The position numbers were made by a program, and so were the translations under genes. Shown here in pieces: positions 33,744-42,087 of a stretch of DNA of 64,000 bases. The notes below the pieces were generated by a model. The model was not told the DNA's origin. It saw only the letters and a program-made list of their open reading frames with translations, and did not search any database. Position 1 is the first letter of the stretch; every line of letters begins with the position of its first letter. The DNA comes from Streptomyces sp. A 4/2 (GTDB taxonomy: Bacteria > Actinomycetota > Actinomycetes > Streptomycetales > Streptomycetaceae), in contig NZ_CALNVW010000001.1 in the NCBI RefSeq assembly GCF_940670765.1, positions 62,001 to 126,000 of the forward strand. The letters run 5' to 3'.

Positions 33744-35219
33744 ATGTACCTGACCCGCAATGCCCGGACGGCCGGGCAGACGACGACTCCGTCCCCGCGT
33801 ACGGGGACCCTCCTGGCGGTGGCCCTCCCTGTGGTGGGCCTGCTCGCGGTGGCGCTCCTGGCGGGATCGCTCTTCGCGGCGGCTCCTTCGCTGGCCGCAC
33901 CCGGAGAAGCTGATCGACCGGTGGCCCACACGCTGCCCGGTGGGGACCGCAGCTGGCCGGTCGGTGGCCGCCCGCGGGTCGTGCACGGCTGGGACCCGCC
34001 GGCCTCTCCGTACGGCCCGGGTCACCGCGGGGTGGATCTGGCCGCGGCGCCGGGCACACCGGTACGCGCCGCAGCCCCGGGCCGGATCACATTCGCGGGC
34101 AGAGTGGCCGGACGCGGGGTACTGACGATCACCGTGGCCGGCACACAGCTGCGTACGACGTTCGAACCGGTACGGGCGCTCGCCGAACAGGGCGACGAGG
34201 TTTCCGCGGGCCAGGTGGTCGGGGCCCTGGAGGACGGGCCGTTCCACTGCCCGTCCGGGTGCCTGCACTGGGGGCTGCTGCGCGGGGAGACCTATCTGAA
34301 CCCGCTGACGCTGCTCCCGCCCGGGATGCTGCACCCGGGTCCGTCACGGCTGCTCCCGGTGTTCGGGATCCCCGTGCGGACAGCGGCGGGGACGCCGGAC
34401 GCGGTCCGGGCGCTGCTCCTGGCAACGGTCGCGGCCTGGGCGCACCGGCGCCGCTCACGCCGCCCGGACGGGGGAACCAGGAGGACCGGCCCGGCCCGGC
34501 GAACCGCTGGCCCGCCCACGGGCTTCAGCCGCGGACCCCTCTCAGCGCCATCGCGACGGCAGCGTCGGCGACCGCACCGGGATCTTCCACCGCTCCCGTC
34601 TCGATCCGGCGCACCGCCGCGTCGACGACCCCTTGGAGCAGCATCGCCGCCAGCCGCGGCTGATCGTGGTCGAGCGCCTGGAGCGCTTCGACGATCATCG
34701 CGATCAGCCCGCCGTGGGCGGCACGGATCTTCTCGCGGGCACCCGCGTCCAGTTCACTGGCGGAGATGGCCACCACGGCCCGGTGTCGCTGATCGCCGAC
34801 GAGCGCCAACTGCTGACGCACATACGCCTCGACCTTGTCCTCCGGCGTCGGAGCCTGCTCCATGGCAGCCTCGATCTCCGCCGCCCAGACGGGGAAGTCG
34901 ACAGCACAGAGCTCTTCCACGACGGCGGCGCGTGAGCGGAAGTACTCGTACACGGAGGAGCGCGCGAGGCCGGTGCGCTCGGCGAGAGCGGGGAAGGTCA
35001 GCGCCTCCGTACCGCCTTCGGAGAGCAGGGTGCGGGCCGCGTCCAGCAGGGCGCTGCGCTGCATGGTTCGGTGTTCGGCCACGGAGGCCGCTCGAATCCT
35101 GGGCACGGCCCTACTTTACGGAAATACTCCCGGCAGGGACGATTCAGCTCCGGGTCAACGTCCGACGTCGGCCAGTTTGGCCCGAAGCTGCAGTACCGAC
35201 TTGGTGTGGATCTGGCTGA
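33744..35219 (+). CDS. secreted M23-like peptidase-domain protein with no natural stop codon
   Basis: The N-terminal ~230 residues are convincing: a signal peptide ([35 protein letters not shown]) and an M23/LytM domain with GHRGVDLA (His94, Asp98) and CLHWGLL (His175). The first His of the usual HxH is Cys173, so activity is doubtful. After about residue 245 the sequence becomes Arg/Pro-rich translation antisense to the entire TetR gene, and no in-frame stop appears until 35219. The true 3' end was probably lost by a frameshift or point change, or there is a sequence error; the next frame stops at 34663. Confidence 0.6.
   Translation: MYLTRNARTAGQTTTPSPRTGTLLAVALPVVGLLAVALLAGSLFAAAPSLAAPGEADRPVAHTLPGGDRSWPVGGRPRVVHGWDPPASPYGPGHRGVDLAAAPGTPVRAAAPGRITFAGRVAGRGVLTITVAGTQLRTTFEPVRALAEQGDEVSAGQVVGALEDGPFHCPSGCLHWGLLRGETYLNPLTLLPPGMLHPGPSRLLPVFGIPVRTAAGTPDAVRALLLATVAAWAHRRRSRRPDGGTRRTGPARRTAGPPTGFSRGPLSAPSRRQRRRPHRDLPPLPSRSGAPPRRRPLGAASPPAAADRGRAPGALRRSSRSARRGRHGSSRGHPRPVHWRRWPPRPGVADRRRAPTADAHTPRPCPPASEPAPWQPRSPPPRRGSRQHRALPRRRRVSGSTRTRRSARGRCARRERGRSAPPYRLRRAGCGPRPAGRCAAWFGVRPRRPLESWARPYFTEILPAGTIQLRVNVRRRPVWPEAAVPTWCGSG
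34525..35106 (-). CDS. TetR family transcriptional regulator
   Basis: A 193-residue regulator. The N-terminal helix-turn-helix is [49 protein letters not shown]; the rest is a helical ligand/dimer domain with no recognisable effector. It lies between whiG and the M23-like gene, and the open frame of the latter runs antisense through all of it. No operator could be identified. Target genes are unknown. Confidence 0.88.
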   Translation of the reverse strand: MPRIRAASVAEHRTMQRSALLDAARTLLSEGGTEALTFPALAERTGLARSSVYEYFRSRAAVVEELCAVDFPVWAAEIEAAMEQAPTPEDKVEAYVRQQLALVGDQRHRAVVAISASELDAGAREKIRAAHGGLIAMIVEALQALDHDQPRLAAMLLQGVVDAAVRRIETGAVEDPGAVADAAVAMALRGVRG

Positions 35220-35991
35220 CCCGGCTCTCCGTGACCCCGAGGACGTTGCCGATCTCGGCCAGCGTGAGGCCTTCGTAGTAGTAGAGGGTGACCACGGTCT
35301 TCTCCCGGTCGGGGAGCGTATTGATCGCCCGCGCCAGGAGTCTGCGCAGCTCACGCCCCTCGGCCAGCTCGACCGGATTGTCCGCGGCGGTGTCCTCCAG
35401 GGTGTCCATGAGGCTCAGCCGGTCACCGCCCTCGCCACCGACGTGCAGCAGTTCATCGAGGGCCACCACGTTCGCCAGCGACAACTGACTGAAGACGGCG
35501 TGCAGTTCCTCGACGGCGATCCCCATCTCCGCGGCGACCTCGATCTCCGACGGGGTACGGCGCAGCTGCGCCTCCAGAGTCGCGTAGGCCCGCTCGACGG
35601 CCCGCGCCTTCTGCCGGACCGAGCGCGGAATCCAGTCCAGGGCCCGGAGTTCGTCGATCATCGCGCCACGGATGCGGGTGATCGCATAGGTCTCGAACTT
35701 GATCGCCCGCTCGATGTCGAACTTCTCGATCGCGTCGATGAGCCCGAACACACCGGAGGAGACGAAGTCGGCCTGCTCGACGTTGGGCGGCAGCCCGACA
35801 CTGACCCGGCCCGCGACGTACTTCACCAGGGGCGAGTAGTGCAGGATCAGCTGCTCTCGCAGCCGCCTGTCGCCCGTGGACTTGTACGACCGCCACAGCT
35901 CATCGAGCGTCGATGGCGCGGAGGGCCGCATGTGGCCACGTGCAGCCGGTGGCGCTGCCGCGCGGTCAGACCCGGACGTGTGCTGGGGCAT
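35155..35991 (-). CDS. whiG: sporulation RNA polymerase sigma factor WhiG
   Basis: A 278-residue sigma-28/FliA-type factor, the regulator that commits Streptomyces aerial hyphae to sporulation. Region 2 ([77 protein letters not shown]) and region 4 with its helix-turn-helix ([28 protein letters not shown]) are intact. Region 1.1 is missing, as in the family. The ~200-nt upstream gap holds the dprA-side hairpin and a weak TACGCT -10. In other species WhiG is held inactive by RsiG with c-di-GMP; that partner is not in this window. Confidence 0.96.
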   Translation of the reverse strand: MPQHTSGSDRAAAPPAARGHMRPSAPSTLDELWRSYKSTGDRRLREQLILHYSPLVKYVAGRVSVGLPPNVEQADFVSSGVFGLIDAIEKFDIERAIKFETYAITRIRGAMIDELRALDWIPRSVRQKARAVERAYATLEAQLRRTPSEIEVAAEMGIAVEELHAVFSQLSLANVVALDELLHVGGEGGDRLSLMDTLEDTAADNPVELAEGRELRRLLARAINTLPDREKTVVTLYYYEGLTLAEIGNVLGVTESRVSQIHTKSVLQLRAKLADVGR

Positions 35992-36146
35992 TCGTTGCCT
36001 TGAGCCGTTCTGCTGGGACCTGCGTGGGACGTGTCTCTGTGCTGGATTCCTTGTGAGCGTAGCGTGACTGTGGGGTCGCAGGGTGCGATGAGCAGGTCAT
36101 CGCGCCCGTGCGACGGCATCCCGGCGACCGCATTCCGGGGGCGCTG

Positions 36147-36163
36147 CCGGGAGGCCCTCCCGG
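36147..36163 (-). terminator. hairpin upstream of the dprA stop-distal end / whiG leader
   Basis: CCGGGAG-GCC-CTCCCGG is a perfect 7-bp stem located 37 nt past the dprA stop codon on the minus strand, a likely terminator isolating whiG from the dprA operon. Confidence 0.5.
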
Positions 36164-36199
36164 GCCTGCGACATCACCTTTTCACCCGATTGCCCCAGG

Positions 36200-37417
36200 T
36201 CAAGCACCGCCTCGCCGCGCGTCGGCACTCTGTGTCGTCCCCGAGACCAACTGCCAGCCATCACTTCGCCGTTCAACAAACCCCAACGAGTGCAGTTCGT
36301 ACAGCTTCGCGAGCGCTTCATCGGCCGTCATTCCCGCTTCGCGGGCAACGTCCCGCCCGTCGGCAGCCTCCCGGCCCGGCAGCGCCTCCAACACCCGGAC
36401 CGCGTCCGGTTCGAGCAGATCCCTGGCCAGCACCGGACCACGTCGGTCCGGCGCGAGGTCCCCCATGTCCCCCACCAGCTCAGCGACTTCGGCGGCGTCG
36501 GTGACCAGTACGCCCTCGCCGCGCAGCAGTTCGTGCACCCCCGCGGACAGTCCGCTGGTGACCGGGCCGGGGACACCCATGGTGAAGCGGCCCAGTCGCT
36601 GCGCGCTGCGCGCGGTGGCCAGTGAGCCGCTCCGGTACTCGGCCTCGACGACCACTGTTCCCCTGGTGAGTGCGGCGATCACCCGGTTCCTGAGAATGAA
36701 GCGGCTCGGCGAGGGGTGGTCTCCCGGGGGCAACTCGCTGATGATCAGCCCCTGTTCGGCGATGCGGCCGATCATCTGGGCGTGGCCACGCGGATAGACC
36801 GTGTCCACGCCACAGGCCAGCACCGCGATCGTGGCCCCGCCCGCGGCGAGCGCACCACGGTGCGCGGCGCCGTCCACCCCGAACGCGGCTCCGGACACCA
36901 CCACCCAGCCCAGCTCGGCGAGCCCCGACCCCATGGCTGCGGCCATGTGCGCGCCGTACGCCGTGCACGCGCGGGCCCCGACCACCGCGACCGAGCGCAG
37001 CGCCCATATCCGCAGATGGGGACGGCCCCGCACCCACAGCCCGATCGGCCGGGCATCGCCCAGGTCGTCGAGCTGGCCCGGCCATTCCTGGTCGCCGGGA
37101 CAGATGAACCGCCCGCCACCGGCCGCTGCGGCCGTCAGGTCCCGCTCCGGTTCCGCCGCGGCGGCCCGAAGCCGATACCCGCTCAGTCGCCGGGCGCTCA
37201 CCCGCGGGAGCGGCGCCCTTTCGCCCTCTTCCGAACGCTGGGCTCTCTCACCCCCGGAGAGCTCCCGCACGTCACCCGCCGTGGTGCGGAGCCGCCGCCA
37301 CAACTCCACGGCTCCGAACTGCCGCAGCAACCGCCCGCCCTGTTCGTCTCCGGGTTCGATCACCCGGGTCAGCGCGGCGCGCGCCAGCCGCTCGCCGTCG
37401 CCCACGTCCCCGTTCAT
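36200..37417 (-). CDS. dprA: DNA-processing protein DprA/Smf
   Basis: A 405-residue DprA that binds incoming single-stranded DNA and loads RecA during transformation; in Streptomyces its physiological role is unclear. The Rossmann-like core shows VAVVGARACTAYG, VVSGAAFGVDGAAHRGAL, DTVYPRGH, PPGDHPSPSRFILRNRVIAAL and GTVVVEAEYRSGSLATA. A C-terminal winged-helix-like part ends near KLYELHSLGFVERR. The ATG at 37417 overlaps the comM stop (ATGA) and has GGGAGG upstream. Confidence 0.93.
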   Translation of the reverse strand: MNGDVGDGERLARAALTRVIEPGDEQGGRLLRQFGAVELWRRLRTTAGDVRELSGGERAQRSEEGERAPLPRVSARRLSGYRLRAAAAEPERDLTAAAAGGGRFICPGDQEWPGQLDDLGDARPIGLWVRGRPHLRIWALRSVAVVGARACTAYGAHMAAAMGSGLAELGWVVVSGAAFGVDGAAHRGALAAGGATIAVLACGVDTVYPRGHAQMIGRIAEQGLIISELPPGDHPSPSRFILRNRVIAALTRGTVVVEAEYRSGSLATARSAQRLGRFTMGVPGPVTSGLSAGVHELLRGEGVLVTDAAEVAELVGDMGDLAPDRRGPVLARDLLEPDAVRVLEALPGREAADGRDVAREAGMTADEALAKLYELHSLGFVERRSDGWQLVSGTTQSADARRGGA

Positions 37418-39036
37418 CCGGCCCGGCCTCCCGAAGCCGTCAGCGCCCCCCGGTCCACCCCGGTTCGCAGCTGGAGGGCCAGCCCGACATCCGGGGCGCC
37501 CGGCCGGTCGCGGCCCGCCAGATCGGCCACCGTCCAGGCGACCCGCAACACCCGGTCGAGGCCGCGGGCCGTGAGCAGCCCCCGCTCCATGTCCCGTTCC
37601 GCCACGGCGAGCGCCCCGGGTGCGACCGTCCAGCGCGTCCGCAACTCGTGGCCCGGTACCTCGCTGTTGGTGGTCCACGGCGTACCGATCAGCCGCGCGG
37701 TCGCCCGTTCCCGGCCTTCCCGCACCCGGTCGGCGACGGCTGCCGTCGACTCACCCGCGTCCCCCTGCCCCATCAGATCGGAGCGGCGCACCGGCTCGAC
37801 CTCGACCCTGAGGTCCACCCGGTCGAGGAGCGGGCCGGAGAGCCTGGCCTGGTAACGCCGGACCGCGGACGGCGGGCATTCGCACCCGGCGCCGGTCAGC
37901 GTGTGCCGGCCGCAGGGACAGGGGTTGGCCGCCAGCACCATCAGGAATCGGGCGGGCAGCCGCACCACTGCGGCGCTGCGCGCGACCACCACGTGCCCCG
38001 ACTCCAGCGGCTGGCGGAGGGCATCGAGAGCGCGAACCGAGAATTCAGGAGCCTCGTCCAGGAAGAGGACCCCTCGGTGAGCCAGCGATACCGCTCCCGG
38101 CCTGGGCAGTCCGTTGCCTCCGCCGACGAGCGACTGCATCGTCGCCGAGTGGTGCGGGGCGCAGTACGGCGGCGTCCTGACCAACGGCTCCCCCGGTGGC
38201 AGAATGCCCGCCACCGAGTGCACCGCCGTCACCTCCAGGGATTCACGCCGGGTCAGCGTCGGCAGGATGCCCGGCAACCGCTCGGCCAGCATCGTCTTCC
38301 CCGCGCCCGGCGGTCCGTGCAGCAGCAGGTGGTGCCCTCCGGTGGCCGCGACCTCCAGCGCCTTGCGTGCTGCCGCCTGCCCGGCCACATCCGCCAGTTC
38401 GGGACCGCTGCCGTGCCCTGTGCCCGAAGCCAGTCCGGTACCCGCGCCGGCGCCCGGCATCATCAGCCCGGCCAGTATCGAGTCGGGCCGCCCCTCCGCG
38501 GGAGCAGCCTCCTCGGGGACCGGTTCGCCGGTCAGAACGGCGATGAGCTGCCGCAGGCTCCGCACTCCGAGGACCGAGATCCCCGGCACCAACGATGCCT
38601 CCCCCGCAGTCTGTTCCGGCACGACGACCTGGCGGTATCCGGCCTCCGCCGCCGCCAGCACGGCGGGCAGGATCCCGCGCACCGGCCGGACCCGGCCGTC
38701 GAGACCCAGTTCCCCGATGAGCACCAGGTCGGCGATCTCGCGGGGGTCGATCCGCTCGGCCGCGCCCAGGATGGCCACGGCCACAGCAAGATCGAACCCG
38801 CTGCCGCTCTTCGGTACGGATGCCGGGCTCAGCCCGACGGTGAGCTTCTTCTGCGGCCACTCGCCGCCGGAGTTCACCACAGCGGCCCTGACCCGGTCTC
38901 TGCTCTCGACCAGGCTCTTGTCCGGCAGTCCCACCAGTGCGAAAGCGGCAACGCCCGGCTCCAGATCCGCCTGGACCTCCACCACCACACCTTCGACACC
39001 GACGAGCGCCACCGAACACGCGCGTGCGAAGCCCAT
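37414..39036 (-). CDS. comM: ComM/YifB-type Mg-chelatase-like AAA+ ATPase
   Basis: A 540-residue ComM-family AAA+ protein; ComM is a branch-migration helicase that helps integrate transformed DNA. The N-terminal LonC-like domain has SVALVGVEGVVVEVQADLEPGVAAFALVGLPD. Walker A is HGPPGAGKTM, Walker B-like VLFLDEAPEF, and a zinc-type CPCG follows. The ATG lies one base after the yraN stop. The yraN-comM-dprA order is conserved and all three are tied to DNA uptake or processing in naturally competent bacteria. Confidence 0.93.
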   Translation of the reverse strand: MGFARACSVALVGVEGVVVEVQADLEPGVAAFALVGLPDKSLVESRDRVRAAVVNSGGEWPQKKLTVGLSPASVPKSGSGFDLAVAVAILGAAERIDPREIADLVLIGELGLDGRVRPVRGILPAVLAAAEAGYRQVVVPEQTAGEASLVPGISVLGVRSLRQLIAVLTGEPVPEEAAPAEGRPDSILAGLMMPGAGAGTGLASGTGHGSGPELADVAGQAAARKALEVAATGGHHLLLHGPPGAGKTMLAERLPGILPTLTRRESLEVTAVHSVAGILPPGEPLVRTPPYCAPHHSATMQSLVGGGNGLPRPGAVSLAHRGVLFLDEAPEFSVRALDALRQPLESGHVVVARSAAVVRLPARFLMVLAANPCPCGRHTLTGAGCECPPSAVRRYQARLSGPLLDRVDLRVEVEPVRRSDLMGQGDAGESTAAVADRVREGRERATARLIGTPWTTNSEVPGHELRTRWTVAPGALAVAERDMERGLLTARGLDRVLRVAWTVADLAGRDRPGAPDVGLALQLRTGVDRGALTASGGRAG

Positions 39037-39037
39037 G

Positions 39038-39397
39038 TCAGGCCACCCCTCGCGCATGCTCGACCAGCGGCGCCCCGCGCTTCGGCAGCACCACGCCGAC
39101 CAGGTCGATCCGTGCCCCGCCGGGTGGCGCCCCGCCATGGGCCGCGAGCCAGCGCTCGGCGAGACGGACCAGCCGCTCGGCCTTGGCCGGGGTGACGGCT
39201 GCCATCGGATGCTCGAAGGAGCCTTCCCTGCGGGTCTTGACCTCACAGACGACCAGTACGTCGCCGTCGCGCGCCACAATGTCGATCTCGCCGGCCCTGC
39301 ACCGCCAGTTCCGCTCGACGACGGTCATTCCGGCCCCGGCCAGCGTCCTTGCCGCCAGCTCCTCGCCGTACCGCCCGAGTGCCCCCCGTGCGTTCAT
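39038..39397 (-). CDS. YraN family (UPF0102) endonuclease-like protein
   Basis: A 119-residue protein with the PD-(D/E)xK-type core typical of Yra[48 protein letters not shown], where Glu, Asp and the ExK would bind metal. Members are thought to be Holliday-junction-resolvase-like nucleases of uncertain role. GGAGGTGG lies upstream of ATG 39397. It heads the yraN-comM-dprA unit, 57 nt downstream of the paired DnaA boxes. Confidence 0.9.
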   Translation of the reverse strand: MNARGALGRYGEELAARTLAGAGMTVVERNWRCRAGEIDIVARDGDVLVVCEVKTRREGSFEHPMAAVTPAKAERLVRLAERWLAAHGGAPPGGARIDLVGVVLPKRGAPLVEHARGVA

Positions 39398-39453
39398 ATC
39401 GGCACCACCTCCGGTACCGACTGTGCCGCGCGGGCCTCCAGTGAGTGGATCTT

Positions 39454-39480
39454 GGTGGACTACTCGCCGGTTGTGGACAA
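39454..39480 (-). promoter_or_regulatory. paired DnaA boxes upstream of yraN-comM-dprA
   Basis: On the minus strand TTGTCCACA (39472-39480) and TAGTCCACC (39454-39462) are 18 bases apart start to start, in the same order and orientation as the pair upstream of rpsB. The shared core reads GTTGTCCACAACCGGC, two variable bases, then GTAGTCCAC. It lies between the DUF2469 stop and the yraN start. Confidence 0.6.
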
Positions 39481-39481
39481 C

Positions 39482-39790
39482 TCAGCCACCCGGAAGTTCG
39501 AGATCGCTCTTGTTGAGCTCCTCGATGTTCACGTCTTTGAACGTGAGTACCCGCACCTGCTTGACGAACCTGGCCGGCCTGTACATGTCCCAGACCCAGG
39601 CATCCGCCATCGACACCTCGAAAAAGACCTCCCCCTGCACCGAGTGCACCTGCATCTCGTAATCATTGGTGAGGTAGAAGCGCCGCTCGGTCTCGATCAC
39701 ATATTTGAACAGACCGACGACGTCGCGGTACTCCCGGTAGAGCTTCAGCTCCATCTCGGTCTCGTACTTCTCGAGGTCCTCGGCGCTCAT
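39482..39790 (-). CDS. DUF2469 domain-containing protein
   Basis: A 102-residue protein of the actinobacteria-restricted DUF2469 family, very strongly conserved yet functionally unknown. It is acidic and aromatic-rich: MSAEDLEKYETEMELKLYREYRDVVGLFKYVIETERRFYL then VFFEVSMADAWVWDMYRPARFV. An ATG two codons earlier (39796) is equally possible since GGGG lies just before it. It sits between the Nudix gene and the yraN unit. Confidence 0.88.
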   Translation of the reverse strand: MSAEDLEKYETEMELKLYREYRDVVGLFKYVIETERRFYLTNDYEMQVHSVQGEVFFEVSMADAWVWDMYRPARFVKQVRVLTFKDVNIEELNKSDLELPGG

Positions 39791-39846
39791 TGGCATGTTC
39801 CCCTTCAGCCGTGCGTCCCCCTATTGTGCGCCGGTCCTCCGCACCC

Positions 39847-40359
39847 CTACACGATTTCCGGGGCCAGAACCACCGGCGCAACCGGGGGACCCTCGTCGAG
39901 CAGCGTGCGCAGCAGCCCGGCGAGCTTGGTCGGGTACACCGTCTCACGCGTCGTGGACAGTTCGGCGGAAGTCCACCACCTCAGACCCGCGACACTGCGC
40001 TGCTCCAACGGCGTCAGCCCGTCCATGGCCGTCTCCGTCTGCATGGTTCGACCGAGAAAGTACTGCTCGTCCTGGTTCCAGCGCCGCCCGTCGAACGGAA
40101 ACGAGCACACCCGCGTCCAGAGCACGGGCCCGAGCTCGATGCCGGCGATCCCGGTCTCCTCCCGCACCTCGCGCAGCGCGGCCTCTTCGTGGCTCTCGCC
40201 CTCCTCGACACCGCCTCCCGGTGTGAACCACCAGGTACTCGCCGGATCCGCGGGCTCGAACCCGTGCATCAGCAGGATCCGGTCCTCGGGGTCGAGCAGA
40301 ATCACGCGCGCGACCCTGCGCAACGCTCCCGGCGACTCCGCCGCCGGCTCAGCCGACAC
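39847..40359 (-). CDS. Nudix hydrolase
   Basis: A 170-residue Nudix enzyme. The catalytic box is complete: GGGVEEGESHEEAALREVREETGI fits GX5EX7REUXEEXGU. It would hydrolyse a nucleoside-diphosphate-linked metabolite; the substrate is not predictable. The GTG start at 40359 overlaps the end of the sipZ gene by 11 nt. In S. lividans, as I recall, sipZ is followed by a MutT-like gene, which agrees with this arrangement. Confidence 0.9.
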   Translation of the reverse strand: MSAEPAAESPGALRRVARVILLDPEDRILLMHGFEPADPASTWWFTPGGGVEEGESHEEAALREVREETGIAGIELGPVLWTRVCSFPFDGRRWNQDEQYFLGRTMQTETAMDGLTPLEQRSVAGLRWWTSAELSTTRETVYPTKLAGLLRTLLDEGPPVAPVVLAPEIV

Positions 40360-41095
40360 CAGCAGTCACCTTTTTCCGTCCCAGCCGTCGCGCCACCGGC
40401 CCGTACGCGGCCCCGCCCAGGATCAGCACGGCCCCGGCGAGCACCGCGCCCAGCACCAGTTTCAGCGGCCCCGGCTGCGAGACCCCGCCCGGCAGCGCGG
40501 CGAACCCTTTCGGGCGCTCCAGCACCCCGCCGCTCAACGGCCACGCGATCGCGTCCACCCGGCCGGTCACCGTCGAGCGCGGCACGGCTCCGTGGTCCGC
40601 GTCCTGGAGATGGACACGCGAGTCCATCGAGTTGGTGCGCTCGTCGCCGAGCAGGAAGAGCTGGCCCTCCGGCACCTTCGCGGTGAAGTCGACCGCCGAG
40701 GCCCGCCCCTTGGTCAGCGGATTGGCTTGGAGATACGGTTCTGCGATCCCCTTGCCGTTGACGGTCAGCTGCCCCCGGGAGTCGCAGCAGGCGATCTCGT
40801 CCCCGCCCGTCCCGACCACCCGCTTCAGCATGGGCACGTCGCCCCAGTCGGGATCCTTGAAGACCACCACGTCTCCGCGGTGCACGTCGCTGCCGTCTAT
40901 TCGCTGTGCCAGTACCCGGTCCCCCACCTTGACGGTCGGGGTCATCGAGTCGGTCGGCACGGTGTACGGCTTGTACTCCACCGCTCCCCAGGCAAACCCT
41001 CCGAGAAAGAGCACACAGCCGACGGCCACAGCCAGACCCGACAGCGCGCTGCCGAGCCGGCCGCCGCCGTCACTCGTACGTACCGTTCCGCTCAT
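40349..41095 (-). CDS. sipZ: type I signal peptidase (SipZ)
   Basis: A 248-residue signal peptidase I, cleaving Sec and Tat signal peptides outside the membrane. An N-terminal membrane anchor (LAVAVGCVLFLGGFAWGAV) precedes the catalytic serine in PTDSMTPT and general-base lysine in MLKRVVGTGGDE; box E is LGDERTNSMDSR. A second C-terminal membrane segment (LVLGAVLAGAVLILGGAAYGPV) follows. The start at 41095 has GGGAG upstream. Last of four adjacent paralogues; the name follows the S. lividans order. Confidence 0.88.
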   Translation of the reverse strand: MSGTVRTSDGGGRLGSALSGLAVAVGCVLFLGGFAWGAVEYKPYTVPTDSMTPTVKVGDRVLAQRIDGSDVHRGDVVVFKDPDWGDVPMLKRVVGTGGDEIACCDSRGQLTVNGKGIAEPYLQANPLTKGRASAVDFTAKVPEGQLFLLGDERTNSMDSRVHLQDADHGAVPRSTVTGRVDAIAWPLSGGVLERPKGFAALPGGVSQPGPLKLVLGAVLAGAVLILGGAAYGPVARRLGRKKVTAGVG

Positions 41096-41139
41096 CCCAG
41101 GGCTCCCCCGCATCGGAGATCGACATCTGGGAGGGCACC

Positions 41140-42087
41140 CTACCCGGCAGTACCCTCACGGGTCAGCTTGCGCCTGCGGCGGATCACGATCGGCAGGGCA
41201 CCTGCGAGACCCAACGCCCCGGGGCCCATCGCCGCAGCGGCGTTGATGCCCTTCTGGTCGAAGGTGCTGGGGACCCCCAGCCACGTCCAGTGGTTGACCG
41301 GCCAGGCCACGACGAAGGCCCGTCCGACGACCTCCTTGTTGGAGACCGTGCCACCGCCCGGCAGTTGCTGGTGGTAACGCGAGTCCAGCGAGTCCTGACG
41401 GTGGTCGCCCATCACCCAGATCCGGCCCTTGGGCACATGGATCGGGCCGAACGGCTGGTCGTTGCAGGGAGTGTTGCCGGGGAAGATGTACGACTTCTCG
41501 GAGAGCGCCTTGCCGTTGACGACGACAGGGCCCCCCGCCTTGCACGAAACCGTGTCACCGCCGACCGCGATCACCCGCTTGATCAGGTCCTTCTCCTCGG
41601 CCGACGGCATCAGGCCGATGAAGCTGAGGAACTTCTGGGCCACGTTCGGATGCGCCGCGGGCTCGCCTTCGAGCCAGCCGCCCGGGTCGTGGAACACCAC
41701 GACCTCGCCGCGCTCCGGCTCCGATCCGAACCATGGAGTCAACTTGTCGACCAGTACCCGGTCGCCACGCTCCAGCGTGTCCTGCATCGAGTCGGAGGGG
41801 ATCGAGAACGCCTGGACCAGAAATGTCTTGATCAGCAGAGCGAGAATCAGCGCGATGCCGATGAGGAGCGGAAGCTCCTTCCAGAAGGACCGTTGCTTCT
41901 TCGGTCCGCTTGCCTCGTTCTCCTCGGCCGCTCCGTCGGCTCCGCCGTGCTCGCCGGAGCCGTCGACCGGGCCGGAGGGCCCCATGTCAAAGGCTTCGGT
42001 CCCGGCGCCACCAACGGGCGATCCGGGCCGGTCCTCCGGCTCCTCGTGTCCGGATCGTGCGCCGACCGCCACGTCCCCCACATCCAC
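41140..42087 (-). CDS. sipY: type I signal peptidase (SipY)
   Basis: About 313-315 residues. A ~65-residue acidic, Gly-rich cytoplasmic leader precedes the membrane anchor (LPLLIGIALILALLIKTFLV). Catalytic serine is in IPSDSMQDTL and lysine in DLIKRVIAVGGDTV; box E is VMGDHRQDSLDSR. It appears to have a C-terminal hydrophobic segment too (AMGPGALGLAGALPIVI). GTG at 42087 or 42081 may start it; AGGAG suits 42081. The sipX frame overlaps its start by 100 nt. In S. lividans SipY is the main secretory signal peptidase. Confidence 0.88.
   Translation of the reverse strand: MDVGDVAVGARSGHEEPEDRPGSPVGGAGTEAFDMGPSGPVDGSGEHGGADGAAEENEASGPKKQRSFWKELPLLIGIALILALLIKTFLVQAFSIPSDSMQDTLERGDRVLVDKLTPWFGSEPERGEVVVFHDPGGWLEGEPAAHPNVAQKFLSFIGLMPSAEEKDLIKRVIAVGGDTVSCKAGGPVVVNGKALSEKSYIFPGNTPCNDQPFGPIHVPKGRIWVMGDHRQDSLDSRYHQQLPGGGTVSNKEVVGRAFVVAWPVNHWTWLGVPSTFDQKGINAAAAMGPGALGLAGALPIVIRRRRKLTREGTAG

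Noticed and set aside
38114..41377. 1087-codon open frame on the plus strand
   Set aside because: Crosses comM, yraN, DUF2469, Nudix and sip genes in antisense; no motifs, and it includes known intergenic signals.
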